18,286 bases of DNA, taken from JAQTTT01 sp964565435. Its GTDB lineage: Archaea > Nanobdellota > Nanobdellia > Tiddalikarchaeales > Tiddalikarchaeaceae. The notes beneath the pieces are model-generated. The model saw only the letters and a list, made by a program, of their open reading frames with translations, was not told the DNA's origin and ran no database searches. This document shows positions 1 through 7,437 of the stretch, in pieces. Each line of letters begins with the position of its first letter. The first letter of the stretch is position 1. The position numbers and the translations under genes are program-made. The stretch is from the NCBI GenBank assembly GCA_964565435.1, contig CAZMEY010000011.1:1-18286 (forward strand), given 5' to 3'.

Positions 1-585
1 TCAAAAAGCAAGCGCAGCAGTATCATCAACCGGATCAATTGCCTTAACAAGGCCAACAACACCAGGATCAATTAACAGCACAACAAGCGGATCAAACAAT
101 TATTTAGGAATAGGTGACTGGTCAACAGCAAAGACATTCAATTCAACAGTAAGCGGATTTGAATGGCTTGCAAACAAAACAATAACCTACAACGAAACAG
201 ATCTTAGAGCTTATGAAATCTTAGGAGTTACATCCCAAATTTCATTAAATAATGCAGGAAAAGTTGAAGCCTATGGTGGAGTTGAATTAACTGTTACCGG
301 ACCTGAACAGATTCCTAAAGGATTTTCAATACCAATCTTTGGCAAAGACTACCAAATAGTTAACATAAAAGCTGACGGAAACGTAAGCTTAGGTGAAATG
401 ACTGATTTGACTGGATTAGTATCAGGACAGACTGTGCAAATCCCAGGAAAAGCATCAATACTTATTGGAAGCTTTGACTCAATAAACAATGAAATAGAAG
501 TAACAGTAACAGCAGCTAACACAACACAAATGTATAAAGGATACATGCCAGTTACAGGAACTTCATCAACCAAAGAGTTTGACGG
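1..585 (+). CDS. S-layer protein, internal segment (open at the left edge, cut by the assembly gap)
   Basis: This is an open frame (codons starting at position 2) with no start codon in the window, so the gene begins upstream. The translation is rich in Ser, Thr, Asn and Gly, and is beta-strand-like with almost no Cys, as expected of an exported surface-lattice protein. It contains six N-glycosylation sequons (two NST, then NKT, NET, NVS and NTT). The segment with KDYQIVNIKADG and the VSGQTVQIPGKASILIGSF stretch resembles the repeated beta domains of euryarchaeal and DPANN S-layer proteins. It runs into the N gap at 586 and continues after it in another frame as the 596-2109 fragment. I treat both as one gene. 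The S-layer assignment rests mainly on the C-terminal half. Confidence 0.8.
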
Positions 586-595
586 NNNNNNNNNN
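586..595. other. Assembly gap of 10 N
   Basis: There are ten undetermined bases inside the S-layer gene. The reading frame before the gap (codons starting at 581 and 584) and after it (codons starting at 598) differ. The true gap length must therefore leave remainder 2 on division by 3 if the gene is intact. Ten does not satisfy that, so this is probably a scaffold placeholder of arbitrary size, and an unknown amount of coding sequence may be missing. Confidence 0.95.
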
Positions 596-2109
596 ATCTT
601 AGAGGAGTATCAGGAAGCTACACTGTTGACTTGTCATGGAGTGCTTCAGCAATTGAATTAAAAAGTGGCTTAACAGCAGAATCTTTAAATTCAAACATTG
701 CAGCATGGACAATGACAATATCAAGCAGCGCAACTAACGGAAACCTTACAAGCATAAAGTTCAGCTCACCAAACAACTATGATAATAGAGTATTGTTATC
801 AGAAGGCCAAAATGTTGAAATAATGGATTATTTCAATTTGACTTTCAATGGATGGAGAGATCTTAACACAACTTCAATATCAGCACTTCCTATCTCAGGA
901 ATAAGCAGCTCAAATGCAGGAACAAACAACTTGAACTTCTTAGACAATGAATCTGAAGCAGTAAGCGTTGCAATTGGAGGAATCAAGAATGCAGATGCAA
1001 CAGGAGCAAGAAGCTACAAAACAACACCAATAACTCTATTAACTCCAGAGAACAGGTATGTCTTTGACTTCGCTGGAGTAAATGTCACAGGAGAAGATGA
1101 TGTTAACAACACAATTGCTGTAAGAAGCGCAACAGACGAAGCAGTTATATTGCACTATGTCAATGGAACAAATTTCACAGCAACTACTGGGTTTGGTTTA
1201 CTTGAAACATCAGGAGCAAGATACAACATATCCTATATCTATGACGCAACAGCTAACAAATACACCTCAAACATGAGTCTTATAGGATTAATTGCAGGAA
1301 ATAGCACAGATTTGTATGGAAACTACAAAAACTTGATACCACAATATGCAAGTGTACTTGGATGGAACCAAACTGCAACACAAGCATATTTGTTCCACAC
1401 AGCAAACTCAACAATTGCAGGAACATTAAAAATTGTGGAAAATGATGGAGCATCAAGCACAATAGAAGTATCTTACGAAAACAACGCAGTAAACTCAGTT
1501 AAAGTTGTTGGACAAGACCTGAGTTCAGACAACCAAATGTATTCCGGATTTGGAAGCATGGTTGCAAGAACAGGAGGATCAGTCCAAGTAACTCTTCCAC
1601 AAACCAGAAGATATGCAAATGTATGGGTTGGAAGAAGCGCAACAGAGACTAAGAATGTCGCTGTAGGCGAAGAGATTGATGGAGACGGCTGGACAGTTGA
1701 AGGCGCAAGCGTTTCAAGCTCAGGAGGAGTAACTCCAATTGTTCCAGGTGTTGGAAGAAGCGATGTAGAATACTCAAGCCCAGTAAGCTTGACTAAACCA
1801 ACAATTGTTATAGGTGGAGGAAACGCCAACAAGTTAACTGCTGAATTAGCAACTAACGCTGAAGGAGTATCCACTGCTGACTTAGTAGCAGCAAACAACA
1901 GAGCTTATATAGAATTGATTGAGAACGCTTTCGGCGGAAGCCAAACTGTTTTAGTCGTTGCAGGAAGAGACGCTAAAGACACAAAAGTCGCATGCCAAGC
2001 TCTTGCAGCTCATGTCTTAGGAACTAAGACTTTGAGCCTTGCCGGAACTACAGCATGGCTTGATACAACTTCAAGCAACTACAACTCAGTAAGCGTAATT
2101 GCTGAATAA
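596..2109 (+). CDS. S-layer protein, C-terminal part
   Basis: The open frame resumes right after the gap (LRGVSGSYTVDLSWS) and ends at TAA 2107-2109. The first roughly 265 residues hold 13 N-X-S/T sequons, while the last roughly 230 residues hold none. The C-terminal region matches the archaeal S-layer C-terminal domain. It has a VWVGRSATETKNVAVG segment, a linker, then a KPTIVIGGGNANKLTAELA motif and a VLVVAGRDAKDTKVACQAL motif; 'IGG.xxNKLtAEL' is typical of Methanococcus-type and DPANN S-layer proteins. The ATG at 631 is internal and is not the start. The protein should form the paracrystalline cell-surface lattice. Its heavy sequon load and the two glycosyltransferase genes downstream suggest that it is N-glycosylated. 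The single Cys lies in the C-terminal domain. Confidence 0.88.
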
Positions 2110-2124
2110 AACCTTTTAAATTAA

Positions 2125-2169
2125 TGATAATTTGGGCGGAGGGGAGCCAATCCCTTCCCCCGATTATCA
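2125..2169 (+). terminator. GC-rich stem-loop after the S-layer gene
   Basis: A perfect 7-bp outer stem (2125-2131 with 2163-2169) encloses a G-rich arm (about 2134-2145) and a C-rich arm (about 2151-2162). The two arms can pair with one or two bulges. It begins 16 nt after the stop codon in otherwise AT-rich DNA. No T-run follows immediately; the nearest is at 2200-2205. It could be a transcription terminator, a 3' end stabiliser for the highly expressed S-layer mRNA, or both. The structure is visible, and the role is inferred. Confidence 0.55.
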
Positions 2170-2199
2170 AATTATATTCTAATAATTCATTGCCAAAGA

Positions 2200-2208
2200 T
2201 TTTTTAAA
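2200..2208 (+). promoter_or_regulatory. TATA box-like element before the Cys-rich membrane protein gene
   Basis: TTTTTTAAA is centred about 29 nt upstream of the ATG at 2233. That is the spacing expected for an archaeal TATA box if transcription starts at or next to the start codon (leaderless mRNA). This is a position and composition argument only. Confidence 0.4.
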
Positions 2209-2232
2209 AAACAACTAATTAATTAATCAACC

Positions 2233-2598
2233 ATGGCCAAGAAAAAAAATACCATAAGAATCAGCAAAAAAGCAATAAGATTCTGGCGCGCAATAATTAT
2301 ATTATTACTAATCTCTGCAGGGGCTTATTTGATATTTGATTATTTCAAGCAGCAAAGAATAAACCAAATAATCAATGAAAGAAACCTTTACTGCAACACC
2401 ACTTGGCAGGATTATATCAATGAAGAGGTTGCCCCCCAAATGACGCAATACATTGCAAACAATTGCAAATGCGTTTATGAAAACATTTACACTATGGAAG
2501 AATTAAGCTCAATGTGCCTATGCTATTGCGATTTATACGAACTTAATGGCACATTTATAACAGATGAATTCATCCCCTTGTTTAGCGCAATCAAATAA
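2233..2598 (+). CDS. Small membrane-anchored Cys-rich protein, function unknown
   Basis: This is a 121-aa protein not recognised as any named family. It has a strongly basic N-terminus (residues 2-19), a single membrane segment at about 20-36, and an extracytoplasmic tail by the positive-inside rule. The tail has six cysteines at 54, 78, 80, 95, 97 and 99. They are arranged as two tight groups (CKC and CLCYC), which suggests disulfides or metal binding. The start is the ATG at 2233, which has a TATA-like box 29 nt upstream. The stop is 2 nt before truD, so the two are probably co-transcribed. A membrane thioredoxin-like protein encoded about 3.7 kb downstream could act on its cysteines, but that link is conjecture. 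Confidence 0.72.
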   Translation: MAKKKNTIRISKKAIRFWRAIIILLLISAGAYLIFDYFKQQRINQIINERNLYCNTTWQDYINEEVAPQMTQYIANNCKCVYENIYTMEELSSMCLCYCDLYELNGTFITDEFIPLFSAIK

Positions 2599-2600
2599 TC

Positions 2601-3743
2601 ATGTATAAGGATTTCAAAATAAATTTTGAGGACTTTGGAATAGCTGCAAAGCAGTTTAAAAACCCCACAGGAGGCTATATTAAAGAGAAATTTGAGGATT
2701 TCATAGTTAAAGAAATCCCTAAAATTCCGAATAAAAAAGAAGGGGGATACACTTATTTTACTTTAAAAAAAACCAATTGGACAACAATGGATGCCTTAAA
2801 TGCAATATCCAAAGCCTGCCACACTAGCTGGAAAAGATTCGGCTTTGCGGGAACAAAGGACAAAGCAGCAATAACTGAGCAATTAATCAGCGCCAAGGGA
2901 ATTAATGCAGAGGATTTGAAAAAAGTCAAGATAAAAGATTTGGAATTAAAAGATTTTTTCCAAAGCGATGAGCCATTAAGGCTTGGGGACTTGCTTGGCA
3001 ACGAATTCACAATAACTGTAAGAAATTATGAATCAAAAGATATAAAAAAATCACTGGAAGAGTTCAAAAAACTGTGCAATAAAGGATTGCTTAACTATTT
3101 TGGCGAGCAAAGATTTGGCATACAAAGGCCTAACAATCACTTTATTGGAAAAAACATTTTATTGCAAAACTATGAGGAAGCATTGAAAGAACTGCTTGCA
3201 AAAACCTATGAACAAGAAGGCAGCCAAAGCGCCAAAGCAAGGCAATATTTGTTAGACAATTGGAAGGACTGGAAAGGGGCTTTTGAATTGTTCCCAAAAT
3301 ATTTGACTATTGAAAGAATGGTTTTATCACACTTGGCAAAATATCCTAATGATTATGTCAATTCAATAAGAAGATTGCCAAAAAACATTGCAAAAATACT
3401 GGTTTATTCATACCAATCATATCTATTCAATATGGCATTATCAGAGCTATACAATAAAGGATTAATAGAGGATTTTGAATTAATCCTTCCCGGGCATGAA
3501 TCGGACCTAAAAAAAATGGGCTCAGCCATCTATGAAAAAATACTTGCCAAAGAAAACATTTCACTAACCGATTTTAAGGTTTCAAGCTATCCTGAAATAA
3601 GCTGCAAAGGAAGCTTAAGAAAAGCGCTTATCTATCCAAAAAACTTTAAAATAGTAGAGATAAAAAAGGATTATTACACCATAAGCTTTGAGCTTGAAAA
3701 AAGCGCTTATGCCACAATGATATTAAAAGAGCTGGTTGGATGA
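2601..3743 (+). CDS. truD: tRNA pseudouridine synthase TruD
   Basis: TruD is the enzyme that isomerises a specific uridine (U13 in bacterial tRNA-Glu) to pseudouridine; archaeal and eukaryotic relatives (Pus7) act on tRNA and other RNAs. Family motif I is GFAGTKDKAAITEQ at residues 81-94, with catalytic Asp87. The motif NYFGEQRFGIQRPNNHFIGK lies at about 165-184. A late segment with LVYSYQSYLFNMALSE is typical of the TRUD insertion domain family. The N-terminal KEKFEDFIVKEIP also fits. At 380 aa it is slightly short for archaeal TruD (about 400 or more). It starts 2 nt after the Cys-rich protein gene and overlaps the next gene by 4 nt (ATGA at 3740-3743), so translation is probably coupled to the glycosyltransferase gene. 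Confidence 0.95.
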   Translation: MYKDFKINFEDFGIAAKQFKNPTGGYIKEKFEDFIVKEIPKIPNKKEGGYTYFTLKKTNWTTMDALNAISKACHTSWKRFGFAGTKDKAAITEQLISAKGINAEDLKKVKIKDLELKDFFQSDEPLRLGDLLGNEFTITVRNYESKDIKKSLEEFKKLCNKGLLNYFGEQRFGIQRPNNHFIGKNILLQNYEEALKELLAKTYEQEGSQSAKARQYLLDNWKDWKGAFELFPKYLTIERMVLSHLAKYPNDYVNSIRRLPKNIAKILVYSYQSYLFNMALSELYNKGLIEDFELILPGHESDLKKMGSAIYEKILAKENISLTDFKVSSYPEISCKGSLRKALIYPKNFKIVEIKKDYYTISFELEKSAYATMILKELVG

Positions 3744-4981
3744 AAAAAGAGGCAATAATTTTCTTTATAATGCTGGCATCAAGCATTGTTTTAATAAATC
3801 CAACAATTGAATGGGATGAATATGTATACCTAGCTCATGCAAAATATTTCCTTGGCCAAAGCCCATATTTTGAAAGCTTTAGGGCACCAGTAATGGCATT
3901 AATCTCAATGCCTTTAGCGTATTTTTTTCCCAGCAATCTTGAAAAAATAGCAATACCAATAATGTCAACAGCAATACTTGCGCTGTTTTTCATAAGCATG
4001 TACCTATTGGCAAAGGATTTCAAGCCAATGATAATCCTTCTTTGCTTTCCAATATTTGTCCAATATACCCAAAAATTAATGGCTGAAACATTACTGGCAT
4101 CATTGGCAATTCTTTCAGTTTATTTTATGAAAAACTATTTGGAGAAACACAAATTATTATCTTTTATCCTTAGTTTTTTAATGGCAAGTTTGGCATTTCT
4201 CACAAAATACCCTTTGGGAATAATGCTGCCTATAATAGGGCTTATTTATTTAGCGCTTGAAAAAAAAGACAGCCTCTTAAAAAAAGCAAGGAATTTATTC
4301 CTAGGAGCAATAACTTTTATCCTGCCCATTTTAGTTTGGGTGAAATATATCACCTTGAATGAAATAATAAGGGGGCTTAACTTTGTCTCAGTTGAATCAG
4401 GATTCTTTTTTTACCTGCAAAACATATTAATAATAATAGGAGCAACTCTTGTTTTGCTGTTATTTATTAAAAATTACAAATTTGAAAAAAAAGACCTATT
4501 ATTCATCATTCCTGCGCTGCTAATATTCCTGGTTTTCCAAGCAATCAAGCATAAAGAAGCAAGATACTTAATCCCAGCCCTCCCCTTCATATCAATTTTT
4601 TTGGCAAAGATATCCGAAAAGAGCAAATATTTTATGCCAATAATCATTGTTTGCTTCATTTTATCAACAATTGCTCTTATGAGCCTAAACGCGCTCACAT
4701 GCGATGACTCAAAAGGCTATGAAAAAATAAGGGATTTTGTCAAAGAAGAAGGCATTGGAGTGACATTGTCCAACTTTTGGCCAATCCATGCCTATTATTC
4801 TAACGGGCCAGTATGGCATATCTGCGAACCTTGTGAGTTTGAGCAGGATATAATTGACCAAAATGCAGAATACATAGCCATTTTCAGCTACAGCCCCTGC
4901 GCCAAAACAAATTATTCAAAATATGAATTAGTCAAAACAATCAATGAAGGCTGCGGAACAATAGATATTTACAAAATTTAA
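3740..4981 (+). CDS. GT-C superfamily membrane glycosyltransferase (PMT/ArnT-like)
   Basis: This is a 413-aa multi-spanning protein with roughly nine hydrophobic segments between residues 5 and 318, followed by a soluble C-terminal domain. The first extracytoplasmic loop has the acidic pair in WDEYVY (Asp26-Glu27), which is the GT-C catalytic signature position, then RAP at 48-50. The motif HKEARYLIPALP (271-282) is characteristic of lipid-phosphosugar-dependent transferases of the PMT_2/ALG9 type. Such enzymes move a sugar from a polyprenyl-phosphate donor to an acceptor on the outer face of the membrane. The C-terminal domain (320-413) contains CEPC at 362-365 and further Cys at 321, 387 and 405, which is unusual and suggests disulfides. 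The acceptor is unknown; glycan on the nearby S-layer protein is a reasonable guess. Translation is coupled to truD. Confidence 0.8.
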   Translation: MKKEAIIFFIMLASSIVLINPTIEWDEYVYLAHAKYFLGQSPYFESFRAPVMALISMPLAYFFPSNLEKIAIPIMSTAILALFFISMYLLAKDFKPMIILLCFPIFVQYTQKLMAETLLASLAILSVYFMKNYLEKHKLLSFILSFLMASLAFLTKYPLGIMLPIIGLIYLALEKKDSLLKKARNLFLGAITFILPILVWVKYITLNEIIRGLNFVSVESGFFFYLQNILIIIGATLVLLLFIKNYKFEKKDLLFIIPALLIFLVFQAIKHKEARYLIPALPFISIFLAKISEKSKYFMPIIIVCFILSTIALMSLNALTCDDSKGYEKIRDFVKEEGIGVTLSNFWPIHAYYSNGPVWHICEPCEFEQDIIDQNAEYIAIFSYSPCAKTNYSKYELVKTINEGCGTIDIYKI

Positions 4982-4991
4982 TATAATAACC

Positions 4992-5002
4992 TTTTTATAT
5001 TA
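4992..5002 (+). promoter_or_regulatory. TATA box-like promoter of the GT2-Trx-trm56 operon
   Basis: TTTTTATATTA is centred about 26 nt upstream of the ATG at 5023, inside a 41-nt intergenic gap. The spacing predicts a leaderless transcript. This is the only gap in the plus-strand run between 5023 and 7437, so the three downstream genes probably share it. Confidence 0.55.
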
Positions 5003-5022
5003 ATTGTTTATTATCCTATCTA

Positions 5023-6267
5023 ATGGAGCTAATAATCATATTTATACTTGCATTTTCGTTTTTAATGCTTTTATTCAGCATTACCTGCGCCATCATATTT
5101 ATAGACAATTATGAAAACCTGTGGATTGACCCAAAGCCGAAGAAAAAATACTCAATAACTGCAATAATCCCCGCATATAATGAGGAAGAATCAATACAAA
5201 AAACAGTAATGAGCGTCTATAACCAAAATTACCCTAAAGAGCTAGTGGAAATAATAGTTGTAAATGACGGAAGCACTGACAATACAAGAAAAATCTGCGA
5301 AATAATGGAAAAAGAAGGCATAATAAAGCTAATCAATAAAAAAAATACAGGAAAGGCAAGCTCTGTAAATGCAGCCATTTCCAAAGCCAAAGGCGAGCTG
5401 ATATTCTTGCTTGATGCAGACTCATTTGCTGCCAAAAACTGCTTCAATCACTTAATAGGCTATTTCAATAACCCCAAAGTTGCGGCATCCCTTAGCAGCA
5501 TAAAATCATCCAGGAATGAAAGCTTTTTTGAAAAAATGCAATGGATTGAATATTCAATGTCAACAATTTTCAGGAAAGTCCAAAGCCTTTTCAATGCAAT
5601 GTATGTGGCTCCAGGCCCGGGAAGCATGTACAGAAAAATTGTTCTAAAAAAAATAGGAGGATTCAATGAAGAGACATTGACAGAGGATATGGAGATGGCT
5701 CTAAAACTCCACAATAATGATTACAAGATTGAATACTGCCTAAATAGCATTATATGGACAAAGACTCCATCATTTCTTTTAGGGGTTTTAAAGCAAAGAA
5801 AAAGATGGTGCGCAGGATACATTGAGGACTCAATAAATTATAAAAACTTTTTATTGAATCCAAAAAAAGGCGCTTTAAGCGCATTATTATCCTTTAACAT
5901 GTTCTCAATACTGTCAATATTATTCTTATTATCCTATTCGGCATTTAATTTTGTAATTGATTTATTCAAAGAGCTTGACTTTTTGAGAATGATTGATTTT
6001 AACATAAATTTTGAAAATATGAAACTTTTCCAGCTCTATTACACAATAAATTTTGATTCGGTTTTCTTTGCAATAATAGCAATTTTTTCATCAGTGCTAA
6101 TCTATATTAGCCTAAAATCAAGCAATGAAAAAGTCAAAAAAAAAAGCTTTATACCTCTTTGCGCCGGATACGCTTTTATATACTCTGCCCTTAGCTCAGC
6201 ATTCTGGGCAGCCGGCATATTCCACAAAATATTTTTAAGAAAAAAGGGGGAGAAATGGTATGGTTAA
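5023..6267 (+). CDS. Processive GT2 family glycosyltransferase, membrane-bound
   Basis: A family-2 (GT-A) glycosyltransferase of the cellulose/poly-GlcNAc synthase type, 414 aa. It has an N-terminal membrane helix at about 3-28. The catalytic domain has IIPAYNEEESI (48-58), VVNDGSTDNT (79-88), the DAD metal-binding motif at 131-133, GPGSMYRK (198-205), TEDMEM with the presumed catalytic base Asp222, and QRKRW (258-262, the Q..RW motif of processive enzymes). Several C-terminal membrane helices follow at about 282-310, 347-367 and 378-402. It uses a nucleotide sugar and probably extends or exports a surface polysaccharide, or glycosylates a lipid carrier; the substrate cannot be told from sequence. 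The gene overlaps the next one by 8 nt. Confidence 0.92.
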   Translation: MELIIIFILAFSFLMLLFSITCAIIFIDNYENLWIDPKPKKKYSITAIIPAYNEEESIQKTVMSVYNQNYPKELVEIIVVNDGSTDNTRKICEIMEKEGIIKLINKKNTGKASSVNAAISKAKGELIFLLDADSFAAKNCFNHLIGYFNNPKVAASLSSIKSSRNESFFEKMQWIEYSMSTIFRKVQSLFNAMYVAPGPGSMYRKIVLKKIGGFNEETLTEDMEMALKLHNNDYKIEYCLNSIIWTKTPSFLLGVLKQRKRWCAGYIEDSINYKNFLLNPKKGALSALLSFNMFSILSILFLLSYSAFNFVIDLFKELDFLRMIDFNINFENMKLFQLYYTINFDSVFFAIIAIFSSVLIYISLKSSNEKVKKKSFIPLCAGYAFIYSALSSAFWAAGIFHKIFLRKKGEKWYG

Positions 6268-6922
6268 GCCCAAAAACAGCCTAAAATTCTACATAATAAT
6301 CGCTTTCTTTATGTCAGCAGCCCTTTTCGTATCCGGCCTTAGCATAGGATTTTTGTTTAATGATTTAAAGCAGAACAATATGCAGGAAAGCTTTGATTCA
6401 ATGAAAGGAATGGTTGAAAACGCGGAGCTTGAATTGGTTTTAATGGATTTTTTAAAAGAAGACCTTAAGTGCGAATACTTCATGACAAGCACCAAATTAA
6501 TGGCAACCGAATCCCATGAGCTTTGGGCAAAAGTAGTCCTTTATGAAAAAAACGGGATACTCAATGATGAATATTATTCCCTTAAAAGAAGCTATGTAAA
6601 CTCGCTTATAAAAAATTGGGTTTCAATAGAGAAATCAAAGCAAATATGCGAATTAAACTATTCAACAATACTTTATTTTTACATAAATCCAAACAATTGC
6701 CCGGAATGCTCAGAGCAGGGAAATGTATTGGATGCAATAAGAATCTATTACAACAATGAAATACTTATTTTTCCGCTTGACGCAAATTTGGAATTGGATG
6801 CAGTTGACATATTAATCAATGTATATAATATTACGGAGTATCCTTCGCTTGTCATTAATGGGGAGACGCATCTAGGGTTTTTGGATTACCAAGAATTAAA
6901 AGAGATATTGGATGAAAAATGA
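6260..6922 (+). CDS. Membrane-anchored thioredoxin-fold protein with a CPEC motif
   Basis: A 220-aa protein. An N-terminal membrane helix (about 9-34) is followed by a helical segment (40-130) and a C-terminal thioredoxin-like domain. Evidence for the fold is a strand TILYFYINPNN leading straight to CPEC at 147-150, then helix, strand, helix, and EYPSLVING with Pro195 in the place of the cis-proline next to the active site. It is probably extracytoplasmic and acts in thiol-disulfide exchange. Extra Cys residues occur at 71 and 130. It lies between a glycosyltransferase and trm56, overlapping both (8 nt and 4 nt). I recognise the fold but not a named family. It may serve the nearby exported Cys-rich proteins. 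Confidence 0.78.
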   Translation: MVKPKNSLKFYIIIAFFMSAALFVSGLSIGFLFNDLKQNNMQESFDSMKGMVENAELELVLMDFLKEDLKCEYFMTSTKLMATESHELWAKVVLYEKNGILNDEYYSLKRSYVNSLIKNWVSIEKSKQICELNYSTILYFYINPNNCPECSEQGNVLDAIRIYYNNEILIFPLDANLELDAVDILINVYNITEYPSLVINGETHLGFLDYQELKEILDEK

Positions 6923-7437
6923 TAATAATACTCAGGATTGGCCATAGGAAAGAAAGGGATAAAAGAATCTCAACCCACATAGGATTAATGTCAAGGGCTT
7001 TTTTGGCTGACAAAATAATCTATTCAGGAGAGCATGACGAATCCTTAATAGATTCAGTCAACAAAGTCAGCAAAGCTTGGGGAGGGGGATTCACAGCAGA
7101 ATACTCTAAAAACCATATAAAAACAATAAATGAATATAAAAGCCAAGGATTCAAAATAGCCCACTTGACAATGTATGGATTGCCCATCAATGGCAAATTA
7201 AAGGAGCTAAAAAAGGAAACAAACCTTCTCATAATTGTCGGAGGGGAAAAAGTTCCAAGAGAAGTTTATGAATTATCTGATTACAATATAAGCATAACCA
7301 ACCAGCCCCACAGCGAATTGGGGGCATTGGCAATATTCTTGGACAGGATAAATGACGGCAGAGAGTTGTCAGAAGAGATAAAAGGTTTAAAGAAAAGAAT
7401 CAAGCCAAGCGCGAAAGGTAAAGAATATTATAAATAA
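6919..7437 (+). CDS. trm56: tRNA (cytidine-56-2'-O)-methyltransferase Trm56
   Basis: An archaea-specific SPOUT methyltransferase that uses S-adenosylmethionine to methylate the ribose of C56 in the T-loop of tRNA. The sequence has the family hallmarks: LRIGHRKERDKRISTHIGL at residues 5-23, HLTMYGLPIN (82-91), and the knotted SAM-binding region IIVGGEKVPREVYELSDYNISITNQPHSELGALAIFLDRI (105-144). At 172 aa it has the normal length. The start is the ATG at 6919, overlapping the previous stop (ATGA). The last 10 nt overlap the 3' end of the convergent rad50 gene. Confidence 0.96.
   Translation: MIIILRIGHRKERDKRISTHIGLMSRAFLADKIIYSGEHDESLIDSVNKVSKAWGGGFTAEYSKNHIKTINEYKSQGFKIAHLTMYGLPINGKLKELKKETNLLIIVGGEKVPREVYELSDYNISITNQPHSELGALAIFLDRINDGRELSEEIKGLKKRIKPSAKGKEYYK

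Noticed and set aside
631..633. ATG 631 as the start of a separate S-layer-like gene
   Set aside because: The frame is open back to the gap and reads as continuous S-layer sequence, so this Met is internal.
1473..1898. Long open frame on the minus strand inside the S-layer gene
   Set aside because: It lies antisense to a well-supported coding frame with biased composition; its translation has no family features and is explained as a shadow of the S-layer frame.
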